Shown here: positions 42,289 through 50,465 of the stretch, piece by piece
Layout of the letters: every line of letters begins with the position of its first letter
Numbering within the stretch: position 1 is the first letter of the stretch
Source: Streptomyces violaceoruber
GTDB lineage: Bacteria; Actinomycetota; Actinomycetes; Streptomycetales; Streptomycetaceae
Reading direction: 5' to 3'
Assembly: GCA_000720805.1 (NCBI GenBank)
Contig: JODI01000032.1
Span: 1 to 64,000, forward strand
DNA length: 64,000 nucleotides
Translations under genes and position numbers: made by a program
The notes under the pieces: model-generated
Database searches by the model: none
Told to the model about the DNA's origin: nothing
The model's input: the letters and a program-made list of their open reading frames with translations, nothing else

Positions 42289-43803
42289 ATGGTTGAACGG
42301 TATGTGATGTCCATCGACCAGGGCACCACCTCCACCCGATGCATCCTGTTCGACCACGGCGGGCGTCTGGTGTCGGTCGCGCAGCGGGAGCATCAGCAGC
42401 ACTTCCCGCGGCCGGGCTGGGTCGAGCACGACGCCGTCGAGATCTGGCGCAATCTCCAGCGCGTCGTACCCGAGGCACTGTCGAACGCCTCTGTGGACGC
42501 GGGGCAGATCTCGGCCATAGGGATCGCCAACCAGCGCGAGACGACGGTGCTCTGGGACCGGCGGACGGGTGTCCCGCTGAGCCGGGCGATCGTCTGGCAG
42601 GACACCCGAACCGCCCCGCAGGTCGAGGACCTGAGGAAACAGCCCGGAGACGAATTCTTCCTCGACCATTGCTGCCTCCCCCCTTCGACCTACTTCTCCG
42701 CGCCCCGGATCCGCTGGCTGTTCGACAACATCGACGGGTTGGAGCGACGCGCCAGGGACGGCGAGGTGCTGTTCGGCACCATCGAGAGCTGGCTGATCTG
42801 GAATCTCACCGGCGGTACGGACGGCGGCCTGCACATCACCGACGCCACCAACGCCAGCCGCACCATGCTCATGGACATCCGGACGCTGACCTGGGACGAA
42901 GCACTGATGGACTTCTTCGGAGTGCCGCGCTCGATGCTGCCGGAGATCCGCTCCTCGGCCGAGAGCTACGGTGAGGCCCGCTCCGTGCTCCCCGGTGTGT
43001 CGATCACGGCCGCCCTCGGCGACCAGCAGGCGGCTCTGTTCGGACAGACCTGCTTCTCGCCCGGCGAGGCGAAATGCACCTACGGCACCGGCAGCTTCCT
43101 GGTGATGAACACCGGCACCGATCTCGTACGGTCCCGGCACGGGCTGCTCACCACGGTCGCGTACAAGATCGGGGACCAGCCCACGGTCTACGCGCTGGAA
43201 GGCCCGATCGCCGTCACCGGCTCGCTCGTCCAGTGGTTCCGCGACCGGCTGGGCCTGATCCACAGCGCCCCCGAGATCGAGACGCTGGCGCGCACCGTCG
43301 AGGACAACGGCGGATGCTACATCGTCCCCGCGTTCTCCGGTCTGTTCGCACCCCACTGGCGCAGCGACGCCCGCGGCGTCATCGTCGGCCTCACGTCGTA
43401 CATCACGAAGGGGCACCTGGCCCGAGCCGTCCTGGAGGCCACCGGCTGGCAGACCCGGGAGGTCGTCGACGCCATGAACGCGGACTCCGCGCTCGCCCTG
43501 AAGCAGCTCAAGGTGGACGGAGGGATGACGTCCGACCACCTGCTCATGCAGATCCTGTCCGACGTGCTCGACGTTCCCGTGGTGCGGCCCCTGGTCCACG
43601 AGACGGTGTCGCTGGGCGCTGCCTACGCCGCCGGGCTCGCGGCCGACTACTGGCCGGATCTGCAGATCCTGCGCCGCAATTGGCACCGGGCCGCTCAGTG
43701 GCTGCCGGACATGGACCCCGAACGGCGAGAAGGGGAATACGCGAGCTGGAAGCGAGCCGTCGAGCGGTCCCTGGGTTGGATCCAACCGCCGGAGGGCTCG
43801 TGA
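42289..43803 (+). CDS. glpK: Glycerol kinase
   Basis: A 504-residue FGGY kinase that phosphorylates glycerol with ATP. N-terminal phosphate-binding DQGTTSTR (residues 10-17), QREHQQHFP and WVEHD, central NQRET and VWQDTR, and the C-terminal ATP site with [11 protein letters not shown] and DGGMTSDHL. Full length for the family. GGAAGG precedes ATG 42289. It is probably co-transcribed with the IclR gene; no glpF or glpD follows, so the gene belongs to a shortened second glycerol locus. Confidence 0.95.
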   Translation: MVERYVMSIDQGTTSTRCILFDHGGRLVSVAQREHQQHFPRPGWVEHDAVEIWRNLQRVVPEALSNASVDAGQISAIGIANQRETTVLWDRRTGVPLSRAIVWQDTRTAPQVEDLRKQPGDEFFLDHCCLPPSTYFSAPRIRWLFDNIDGLERRARDGEVLFGTIESWLIWNLTGGTDGGLHITDATNASRTMLMDIRTLTWDEALMDFFGVPRSMLPEIRSSAESYGEARSVLPGVSITAALGDQQAALFGQTCFSPGEAKCTYGTGSFLVMNTGTDLVRSRHGLLTTVAYKIGDQPTVYALEGPIAVTGSLVQWFRDRLGLIHSAPEIETLARTVEDNGGCYIVPAFSGLFAPHWRSDARGVIVGLTSYITKGHLARAVLEATGWQTREVVDAMNADSALALKQLKVDGGMTSDHLLMQILSDVLDVPVVRPLVHETVSLGAAYAAGLAADYWPDLQILRRNWHRAAQWLPDMDPERREGEYASWKRAVERSLGWIQPPEGS

Positions 43804-43971
43804 GGTGCCGGCCCACGGGCTAACGCGGGGACCCCCGGCGGTGCGCAGGTCTTCGCGGGCGAGAGCCTGTGGGCCCTTTTGTCGCGTGGTCCCGGTGGGC
43901 GTCGCGTGGGCCCGGTGGGCCCGGTGTCCCAGTGGTCTCCGGGTTGCCGTGGGCTCCGAGTCCGTGTGGTC

Positions 43972-44583
43972 TCAGTCGAAGAGGATGTGCCGCAGTGTCC
44001 GGGTGAGGCGCTCGGTGAGCTGCTCGGGTGGCATGGAGGCGAGTGGTTCGGTTCGTGCGATGTACCGGCTGAAGGCCACGCCGATCATGTGTGACCCGAC
44101 GAGTGCGACCCGGGTGTCCAGGTCGTCGCCGGGTGCTGCCGGTGCGCCCGGGGAGAGCACGGACCGGTAGACGGCCGCGCTGTGCTCCTGCATCGCCACC
44201 AGGAGGTCGGCGGCGGCGCGTTCGTCGGACGCGGCGCTGCGCACGAGGGCGATGAGGGGGTCGTCGACGGCGCCGGTCTCCATTCGCCGGACGAAGGCGT
44301 GGGCGATCCGGTCGGGCAGCGTCGCCCGGTCCCCGGCCGCCACCCGCTCCAAGTCGCGGTTGCCTGGTACCGCCGCGAGGAAGAGCCGCTCCTTGGAGGA
44401 GAACTGACGCGAGATCAGGCCGTGGGTGACACCGGCCCGGGCGGCGATCTCGCGGAGGGTGGTGCGGGCGTAACCGCGCTCGGCGAACGTGTGGCGGGCC
44501 GCCTCCAGGATGGCTGCCCGGTGCCCCTCCGGGTCCCGTCGGCGCCTGCGCGGCGGTTCGTCGGGTGCTTCCTGGTCGTTCAT
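43972..44583 (-). CDS. TetR-family regulator
   Basis: A 203-residue TetR protein: helix-turn-helix at about residues 20-65 (TTLREIAARAGVTHGLISRQF) and an all-helical ligand-binding domain. It is divergent from the hemerythrin-SDR pair with 104-116 bases between, and probably represses both its own gene and that pair. The ligand is unknown. Confidence 0.88.
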   Translation of the reverse strand: MNDQEAPDEPPRRRRRDPEGHRAAILEAARHTFAERGYARTTLREIAARAGVTHGLISRQFSSKERLFLAAVPGNRDLERVAAGDRATLPDRIAHAFVRRMETGAVDDPLIALVRSAASDERAAADLLVAMQEHSAAVYRSVLSPGAPAAPGDDLDTRVALVGSHMIGVAFSRYIARTEPLASMPPEQLTERLTRTLRHILFD

Positions 44584-44611
44584 GGCGGCTCCTTTCTGTG
44601 ATCACTGTAGT

Positions 44612-44671
44612 GCGGGTCTCCGGGGTCTTCGCCGTCCGCTGATACTCTTAATATCCAAGTGGCCAATAAGG
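44612..44671. promoter_or_regulatory. Candidate TetR operators between tetR and the hemerythrin gene
   Basis: An imperfect 24-base palindrome begins with CTTA and ends with TAAG at about 44647-44670, in the only AT-rich part of the gap. Nearer the TetR gene there is CACT-GT-AGTG. Either could be the operator; a -10-like TAATAT lies in the first. Confidence 0.35.
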
Positions 44672-44699
44672 CTGGTCCCGTGGAGAGATGGAGTGTGGT

Positions 44700-45353
44700 G
44701 TGAGCACGAATCCGCCGGAGTCCGCCGTGATCGCCGAGACCCGGCTGCGGCACAAGATGCACCGGGCCGCGACGGCCCTGCTCGCCGACGCCGCACAGCG
44801 CGACACCACGCCGCCGGAAGCGCTGGGCGAACTGCGTGACTTCCTGGTGGCTGCGCTGAGGCATCGTCACGAGAGCGAGGACGACGTGCTCTGGCCCCGG
44901 TTGATCGCCGCCGACCCGGTGGCCGGTGCCGGGCTGACCGGACTCGGCGCGGAACACGAGGCGCTGGACGAGGCGCTGGACGCGCTGGCCGTCGCTCCCG
45001 TACGGGAGGGTGAGGACCGGAAGGCGCCGGCAGCCGCGGCGGCGACGGTGCGCGACCTGGTGCACCAGCACCTCGAGCACGAGGAACCGGTGCTCTTTCC
45101 CGCGCTGGCGGCACACATGCCCGATGAGGCGTGGGCGGAGTTCTCCCGCGCGGTGATCGCCTCGGCTCCGCCCGTGGGTGGCCACCTCGACATCGGCTTC
45201 TTCGAGGAGGTGGGCACGCCCGCCGAGCTCGAGGCGGTCACGGCGAACCTCCCGCAAGCCGTTCTCCCGCTCGTCCCGGCCATGCGTGAGCAGGCCCTCG
45301 CCACTCTGAGCAGCCTCCGGGCGACCTACGACGCAAGGACGGTCACGGCATGA
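44700..45353 (+). CDS. Hemerythrin-like domain protein
   Basis: A 217-residue protein. The hemerythrin/HHE domain occupies about residues 15-140, with iron-ligand-type motifs RLRHKMHR, RHRHESEDDVLWP, GAEHEALD and HQHLEHEEPVLFP. Such proteins bind O2, NO or iron and can sense redox stress. GTG 44700 has GGAG upstream; ATG 44688 is an alternative. It overlaps the SDR gene by ATGA. Confidence 0.85.
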   Translation: MSTNPPESAVIAETRLRHKMHRAATALLADAAQRDTTPPEALGELRDFLVAALRHRHESEDDVLWPRLIAADPVAGAGLTGLGAEHEALDEALDALAVAPVREGEDRKAPAAAAATVRDLVHQHLEHEEPVLFPALAAHMPDEAWAEFSRAVIASAPPVGGHLDIGFFEEVGTPAELEAVTANLPQAVLPLVPAMREQALATLSSLRATYDARTVTA

Positions 45354-46036
45354 CCAGCACGCTCATCATCGGCGGCAGCGGCGGCCTGGGCGGCGTGATC
45401 GCCCAGCACTTCGCCGATCGCGGTGACGACGTCATCATCACCAGCAGGGACAAGGCGCGGGCCGAGTCGGTCGCCGCCCGGATCGGCGCCGGCACCCAGG
45501 GGCTGGCCCTGGACCTCGTCCGGCCGGAAACGATCAGCGCCTCGCTGGCCGGCGTGACGGGCGTCGACAACGTCGTCATCACCGCCGTCGGACAGGCCGC
45601 GAACACGCTGGCGCAGTTCGACATCACGGACGCCGTCGCGGCCGTGACCATGAAGCTCGTGGGCTACGCCGAAACCGTCCGCGTGCTGCGTGACCGGTTC
45701 AATCCGGGTGCCTCAGTCGTGCTCTTCGGCGGACTCGCCAAAGAACGCCCGTATCCCGGGTCGACGGTCGTCACCACCTTCAACGCCGGAATCTCCGGCC
45801 TGGTGAAGACCCTCGCGGTGGAGATGGCCCCGCACCGTGTCAACGCCCTGCATCCGGGCCTGATCGGCGACAGTCCCAAATGGCGTGACGTCCCCAACCC
45901 CCCGCACTCGGCCCAGACGCCGATCGGACGGCTGGTGACGATGGCCGAGATCGCCGACGCCACCGACTTCCTCCTCCGCAACACCGGTATCAACGCCCAC
46001 GACCTGCACATGGACGGCGGCCTGCTGGTCACCTGA
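45350..46036 (+). CDS. SDR-fold protein with degenerate active site
   Basis: A 228-residue Rossmann protein of the short-chain dehydrogenase family. GGSGGLGG near residue 8 binds the nucleotide. Aligned by eye, the YxxxK catalytic pair falls in TVVTTFNAGISG: Val replaces Tyr and Asn replaces Lys. The C-terminal HMDGGLLVT is normal. It may have lost dehydrogenase activity and act as a sensor or partner. Coupled by ATGA to the hemerythrin gene. Confidence 0.8.
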   Translation: MTSTLIIGGSGGLGGVIAQHFADRGDDVIITSRDKARAESVAARIGAGTQGLALDLVRPETISASLAGVTGVDNVVITAVGQAANTLAQFDITDAVAAVTMKLVGYAETVRVLRDRFNPGASVVLFGGLAKERPYPGSTVVTTFNAGISGLVKTLAVEMAPHRVNALHPGLIGDSPKWRDVPNPPHSAQTPIGRLVTMAEIADATDFLLRNTGINAHDLHMDGGLLVT

Positions 46037-46071
46037 ACCACACCACCGCCCCGGGCGATCCGCCCCGGACG

Positions 46072-46677
46072 CTACGCGGCGGAGCGCACCGCGGCCCGGG
46101 TCAGGGTGGTCGCGGTCCGTACGGCGCTGGTGACGGCCTCGTCGGGAGCGAGCCCGCACAGATCGGTCAGGGTGAACAGCGCCTCGGCGCTCACGACCAC
46201 CGCGAGGTCACGCTTGAGCTGGGCGAACCCGTCCGGGTCCGTCGCACCGAGGGTGTCCTCCAGGGGCAGGAGCGCATGGTCGATGAGTCCGAAGCGGATG
46301 CCCGGCCGGGTGGTCACCGTCTCGGGCCGGGTGACGGTGGCGGCGATCATCGCGCGTACCGAGCCCTGCCGGGCGAGGACGCCCCGGAGCAGGAACTCGC
46401 AGGCGAAGGCGACGCGTTCGACGGGGTCGGTGGAGTCCCCGACCGGTGCGAGCGCCTCTGCGGGGGGCGGCCAGACGCCGGCCAGGGCCTCGCTGATCAG
46501 TGACGGGAGGTCCGGGAAGTACCGGTAGGCGGTGGCCTCGGAGACCAGAGCGGCGCGGGCGATCGCGGGCATGGTCACCTCGGCGCCCGTGCCGATGAGC
46601 TCCCGGGCGGCCGCCAGGATCGCCGTCCGCGTGCGCTGCTTCTGGTTGGTGCGGCCGGTGCCGGCCTGCGCCGTCAT
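46072..46677 (-). CDS. TetR-family regulator
   Basis: A 201-residue TetR protein with its helix-turn-helix at about residues 15-60 (VTMPAIARAALVSEATAYRYF). Start ATG 46677. It is divergent from the alpha/beta hydrolase gene, with two short palindromes between, so it probably represses that gene and itself. The 3' end is about 35 bases after the convergent SDR gene. Confidence 0.88.
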   Translation of the reverse strand: MTAQAGTGRTNQKQRTRTAILAAARELIGTGAEVTMPAIARAALVSEATAYRYFPDLPSLISEALAGVWPPPAEALAPVGDSTDPVERVAFACEFLLRGVLARQGSVRAMIAATVTRPETVTTRPGIRFGLIDHALLPLEDTLGATDPDGFAQLKRDLAVVVSAEALFTLTDLCGLAPDEAVTSAVRTATTLTRAAVRSAA

Positions 46678-46777
46678 GGTGCGACTCCTCCTCGTCCCGG
46701 TGCTCGCCTGTGCGCGCTTGTGCTCGCCTTCGTTCTCGTCATCCTGCTCCGAGGATCGCCGACATCCTAGCATCGCT

Positions 46778-46833
46778 CTCTCGTTATGAGAGTCCACTTG
46801 CACGATGAGGGTCAGCTCCCTAATCTCGTGAGA
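46778..46833. promoter_or_regulatory. Two palindromes, candidate TetR operators
   Basis: CTCTC-GTTAT-GAGAG (46778-46792) and TCTC-GT-GAGA (46824-46833) share a GAGAGTC continuation on the right side. They sit between the TetR gene and the hydrolase gene, 46 bases centre to centre, and could bind one dimer each. Confidence 0.5.
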
Positions 46834-46845
46834 GTCGGCTCTTAC

Positions 46846-46873
46846 GAACGGGAAGCGATGAACGGGAAGCGAT
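46846..46873 (+). repeat. 14-bp tandem duplication of a ribosome-binding site and start
   Basis: GAACGGGAAGCGAT occurs twice in tandem just before the hydrolase gene. The first copy creates ATG 46858 and a 5-codon frame (Met-Asn-Gly-Lys-Arg, stop) whose TGA overlaps the ATG at 46872. The duplication therefore supplies a coupled mini-reading-frame. Confidence 0.8.
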
Positions 46874-47684
46874 GAACATGACCAGAAGCACCCACACCCT
46901 CACGCTCGACCAAGGCGCCCTCGACGTCACCGTCGACCTCCACACCTCCGACCTCCACGGCCGGCAGGGACGCCCCGTCCTGCTCCTGCACGGAGGCGGC
47001 GGTCCGCAGACCGTCACCCCCTTCGCGAGCCTCCTGGCCGAGCAGCGTCCGGCCAGGGTGTTCACCCCCGTCCACCCCGGCTTCGACGGCACGGCCCGTC
47101 CCGAGTGGCTGACCGATGTCCCGACCCTGGCCAAGGCCTACGCGCAACTGCTCGAAGCGCTCGGCCTGCGGGACGTCGCCGTCGTGGGGAACTCCATCGG
47201 CGGCTGGATCGCCGCCGAACTGGCGGCTCTGGGCAGCGACCGGATCGGCAGCGTCACCCTCGTCAACGCCGTCGGCATCCTCGTCCCGGGCCACCCGATA
47301 GCCGACACCTTCTCCCTGACGCCGGTCGAGCTGTCCCGCCTCTCCTTCCACGACCCCTCGAAGTTCCGTTTCGACCCCACCGCGCTCTCCGAGGCGCAGC
47401 GAGCGGTCATGGCCGCCAACCGAGCCGCCTTGCAGGTCTATTCGGGCCCGCACGCCATGGCCGACCCCACCCTGGCCGGCCGTCTCGCCAAGATCGCCCA
47501 CCCGACCCTCGTCGCCTGGGGTGCGAGCGACCAGGTCGTGGACGCCGACTACGGACGCGCGTACGCCCACGCCGTCCCCGGCGCGCAGTTCCGTCTGCTG
47601 GAGGGCACCGGCCACCTGCCCCAGGCCGAGACGCCTGAGCAACTCCTCACCGAGGTATGGGAGTTCGCCGACACGCAACGGTAG
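46872..47684 (+). CDS. Alpha/beta hydrolase
   Basis: A 270-residue alpha/beta hydrolase: oxyanion HGGGGP near residue 40, nucleophile Ser in GNSIGG near 111, Asp in GASDQVVD and His in GTGHLPQ. Possible starts are 46872 and 46878; the former overlaps the upstream mini-ORF. Substrate unknown, likely an ester or a C-C bond substrate. Probably repressed by the divergent TetR protein. Confidence 0.87.
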   Translation: MNMTRSTHTLTLDQGALDVTVDLHTSDLHGRQGRPVLLLHGGGGPQTVTPFASLLAEQRPARVFTPVHPGFDGTARPEWLTDVPTLAKAYAQLLEALGLRDVAVVGNSIGGWIAAELAALGSDRIGSVTLVNAVGILVPGHPIADTFSLTPVELSRLSFHDPSKFRFDPTALSEAQRAVMAANRAALQVYSGPHAMADPTLAGRLAKIAHPTLVAWGASDQVVDADYGRAYAHAVPGAQFRLLEGTGHLPQAETPEQLLTEVWEFADTQR

Positions 47685-47750
47685 TTGATGCCAGGTGACG
47701 GACACCTGCTCCGCTATGCTCGGCCCCGTTCGAGCGAAGGACGGCCGAAC

Positions 47751-47810
47751 GAACGACCGTCGAGTGAACGACCGTCGAGTGAACGACTGTCGGGCGAACG
47801 ACCACTGAAC
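47751..47810. repeat. 15-bp tandem repeat, four copies, before the kinase gene
   Basis: Units of GAACGACCGTCGAGT at 47751-47765 and 47766-47780 are identical. 47781-47795 and 47796-47810 are degenerate (GAACGACTGTCGGGC, GAACGACCACTGAAC). They lie between a possible -10 TATGCT (47715-47720) and the kinase start, i.e. in the probable 5' leader. They could be protein-binding sites or slippage products. Confidence 0.8.
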
Positions 47811-47864
47811 GAGCGACGACGACCGGCGGGCGCCCCGTCCACCGGGAAGGAAATGTGAGAGCGC

Positions 47865-49418
47865 GTGATATCCGAAGACGGCGATCACCAGGCGGCGACG
47901 CGTGCGGAACGCGGCTCGGAACGGCTGATCGCCGGCAGGTATCTGCTCCGCGACGTCCTCGGCAGGGGCGGCATGGGCACGGTGTGGCGCGCCCACGACG
48001 AGTTGCTGGACCGCCCGGTCGCCGTCAAGGAACTGCACATCCTCACCCACGGCGACGAGGAGCACCGTATCCGTCTGCGCCGCGCGATCCGTGAGGCGCG
48101 GGCCGTCGCCCGGGTGCCGCACCCGCACGTGGTCGGCGTCCACGATCTGGTCGAGTCCGACGACCGGCTGTGGATCGTCATGGAACTCGTCGAAGGGCCC
48201 TCGCTGGAACACCGGATCGCCGAGTCCGGACCGCTCACCCCGCAGCACACCGCCGTCCTCGGTCTGCAGCTGCTCGATGCGCTGGAGGCCGTGCACGCGG
48301 CCGGAACCCTGCACCGTGACGTCAAACCCGCCAACGTCCTGCTGCGCGGCGACGGGAACGCCGTCCTGACCGACTTCGGGATCGCGGCCCTGGACGACGG
48401 CGAGTTCCTGACGAGCACCGGTGAACTGGTCGGCTCCCTCGAGTACATGGCTCCCGAGCGGGTCATGGGCTGGGAGGTCGGCCCGGCCTCCGACCTGTGG
48501 TCACTGGGCGCGACCCTCGCCACGGTCAGCGGCGGGCAGTCCCCGTTCCGCAGACCGGCACGGCCCGCGACGCTGCACGCGGTGGCGTACGAAGACCCCG
48601 CGCTTTCGGAGCGGCTGGGCCCGCTGCGCCCCGTCGTCGAGGCGCTGCTGCGCAAGTCTCCGGACGAGCGCCCCGCGGCGGCCGGCGTGCGTTCCGCGCT
48701 GCGGCGCGTCGCGGCGGGGGAGACGGACGCCGGGCCGCTGCCGACGCCGACCGTGCGCGTGGTTGGGCCGTCGGCCCCGTTGGCCGACGCGGACACCGTG
48801 ACCCGCGGCCAGGAACGCCTCGTCCCGACGGGGGAGACCGCGCCGACGGCGCTGCACACCACGTCGCTCAGGCTCGCGTCTCAGCAGTCGTCCCGCCCGA
48901 GGGGTGCGAAGCGGCTGTGGTGGGCCCTGGCCGCCACGGCGGTGCTGGCGGCGGGCGTCGGCGGCGCTCTCTTCGCCACCGGGATGCTGCCGTTCAAGAA
49001 GGACCCCAAGACGACGACCGTCAGTCAGGTCGTCCGGTCGACGAACGGTTGGCAACGGGTGACCGGGGTGTCCGTCCAGCGGGGAGACCAGGTCACCGTA
49101 CGGTTCGTCTCGGGGGAGTGGACGGTCGACTACCGGAACAAACCCATGACCGGGCCGGCCGGGTACGACGCGACCGTCGACAAGTCGCTGGACGGGGCGA
49201 AGAGCTGCAAGATCAAGCCCTCGGCCCGGTTCGGCACCCTGCTGGCGCGCCTGACCGATCGGCCGGAGGCCCCCCTTCACACCGTCGGGCGGAAACTGGC
49301 CTTCCGGGCGGCTCAGACCGGCACCCTGCACCTGGGCATCAACGACGCCGCGGGCCCCTGCTCCCAGGACAACAGGGGCGCACTGACCGTGCAGGTGAGC
49401 GTCGCACACCAGCCTTGA
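47865..49418 (+). CDS. Membrane Ser/Thr protein kinase with lectin-like ectodomain
   Basis: A 517-residue PknB-type receptor kinase. Kinase domain (about residues 25-285): GRGGMG 33-38, Lys55, Glu77, HRD 150-152, Lys154, DFG 170-172. A Pro/Thr-rich juxtamembrane stretch precedes one TM helix (351-373). The extracellular domain (395-513) looks like PA-IL/LecA-type beta-sandwich lectins: VQRGDQVTVR, GPAGYDA, the GINDAAG and DNRGALTV calcium-site-like motif, and two cysteines (448 and 499). It would sense a sugar or cell-wall fragment outside. Start GTG 47865 with AAGGAA upstream. Confidence 0.88.
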   Translation: MISEDGDHQAATRAERGSERLIAGRYLLRDVLGRGGMGTVWRAHDELLDRPVAVKELHILTHGDEEHRIRLRRAIREARAVARVPHPHVVGVHDLVESDDRLWIVMELVEGPSLEHRIAESGPLTPQHTAVLGLQLLDALEAVHAAGTLHRDVKPANVLLRGDGNAVLTDFGIAALDDGEFLTSTGELVGSLEYMAPERVMGWEVGPASDLWSLGATLATVSGGQSPFRRPARPATLHAVAYEDPALSERLGPLRPVVEALLRKSPDERPAAAGVRSALRRVAAGETDAGPLPTPTVRVVGPSAPLADADTVTRGQERLVPTGETAPTALHTTSLRLASQQSSRPRGAKRLWWALAATAVLAAGVGGALFATGMLPFKKDPKTTTVSQVVRSTNGWQRVTGVSVQRGDQVTVRFVSGEWTVDYRNKPMTGPAGYDATVDKSLDGAKSCKIKPSARFGTLLARLTDRPEAPLHTVGRKLAFRAAQTGTLHLGINDAAGPCSQDNRGALTVQVSVAHQP

Positions 49419-49750
49419 GGGGCGGCTGCTCCAGCAGCCTCCGGAGGCCGTGAGGCCCGCCGCGCCGACAACGACGCGGTCGCCCGGCACCGGTGGCGCC
49501 AGCTACTGGAGGCGCCATCCACCGAAGGCGTCATCCACCGGAGGCGCCCCCAGTGAGCCCGGTCCCTGGCATCCGGGTGACAGTCCGCGAACCACGCCTG
49601 ACCGGCCGTGCCGTGCCGCCACCGTGGTGGGGTCGGCGCTTCACGACCTCTCGCGGCTGCGCCGGCCGCGAAGCCCACCGCCGGACCGGTGGCCGGCCCC
49701 GCGCGCCGGCCGGCAGGGCCGGCTCCGGCAACCGGCCCGCGGCGCCTACG
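49419..49750. other. Intergenic region downstream of the kinase gene
   Basis: About 330 bases without a credible gene. Contains a two-copy 16-bp tandem repeat (49511-49542). No clear terminator stem beyond short GC stretches is visible. Confidence 0.4.
49511..49542. repeat. 16-bp tandem repeat, two copies
   Basis: GGCGCCATCCACCGAA and GGCGTCATCCACCGGA follow each other directly, and GGCGCC recurs after. They are in the gap between the kinase and TetR genes; no function is suggested. Confidence 0.65.
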
Positions 49751-50407
49751 TCAGGACCGTGCCGTGAGAGCCGTCAGATAGCCCCGCAGCATGGTCTTCG
49801 CCTCGTCGAGCAGAGCCGCGTCGCCCTGCGGGTCGCGGCGGAAAGCCTCCTGGGCGAGGGCGTCGGCGGCGAGGACGGCGGCGTGGCAGGCCCGGGCCAC
49901 CGCCTCGTCGTCGCGGGGCAGGGGGACGTCCAGGGCGAGCAGGACGCGGCGGATCCCGTCGGCCATCCGGCGCTTGTGGGCGCGGTCGGCGGCCCGGGTC
50001 CGCTCGGTCAGGCCGCTACCGAACCAGAGGGCCCTGAAGCCGTGTTCGGTGCGGTAGATCTCGGCGTAGGCGTCGACGAGGACGCCGACCGGGTCCTCCC
50101 AGCGCTCCGCCGTCGCGGCTTCGGCGAGGGCGTCCGTGGTGGCTTCGAGCTTGGCGAAGTAGCCCGCCGCGAGCGCCTCGATGATCGCGCCGCGGTCGGG
50201 AAGGTACTGGTACAGCGAACCCACCGACACCTTCGCCTCGGCCGCGATCCGGGTCGTGGTGAGCGCCCCCGTCCCCTCGTCGATCAGGACGCGCTCGGCG
50301 GTCTCCAGGACCCGGGCCAGGCGGGCCCTGCTGCGCGCCTGCTGGGGCGTACGCCGGAGGGAGGCGAGACCGGCCGCCCGGTCCAGGCCCGTGGTGGGCT
50401 CGCTCAC
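49751..50407 (-). CDS. TetR-family regulator of the aldolase/kinase operon
   Basis: A 218-residue TetR protein; helix-turn-helix around residues 35-80 (TTTRIAAEAKVSVGSLYQYL), with a C-terminal domain of the TetR_C type. Start GTG 50407. Divergent from the class II aldolase gene with 58 bases between, containing AACGT (50427-50431) and ACGTT (50449-50453) as an inverted pair, a likely operator. It should control uptake or breakdown of the sugar used by the adjacent enzymes. Confidence 0.88.
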   Translation of the reverse strand: MSEPTTGLDRAAGLASLRRTPQQARSRARLARVLETAERVLIDEGTGALTTTRIAAEAKVSVGSLYQYLPDRGAIIEALAAGYFAKLEATTDALAEAATAERWEDPVGVLVDAYAEIYRTEHGFRALWFGSGLTERTRAADRAHKRRMADGIRRVLLALDVPLPRDDEAVARACHAAVLAADALAQEAFRRDPQGDAALLDEAKTMLRGYLTALTARS

Positions 50408-50426
50408 GCGACAACCTCCAAAGGTG

Positions 50427-50453
50427 AACGTGACATTGTTTCAGGTTTACGTT
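50427..50453. promoter_or_regulatory. Candidate TetR operator
   Basis: AACGT (50427-50431) and ACGTT (50449-50453) are symmetric, 17 bases apart, in the 58-base gap between divergent genes. Arms are short and the match is by eye; it is supported mainly by position. Confidence 0.35.
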
Positions 50454-50465
50454 ACCGTCGCGCGC

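Noticed and set aside
41572..43785. 737-codon minus-strand frame opposite the IclR and glycerol kinase genes
   Set aside because: Shadow of well-recognised plus-strand proteins.
43804..43971. Clear terminator downstream of glpK
   Set aside because: The region is GC-rich with GGGCCCGGTG-like repeats but has no convincing long stem by eye.
47751..47810. CRISPR array
   Set aside because: The repeats are contiguous 15-bp units without spacers, and no cas gene is in the window.
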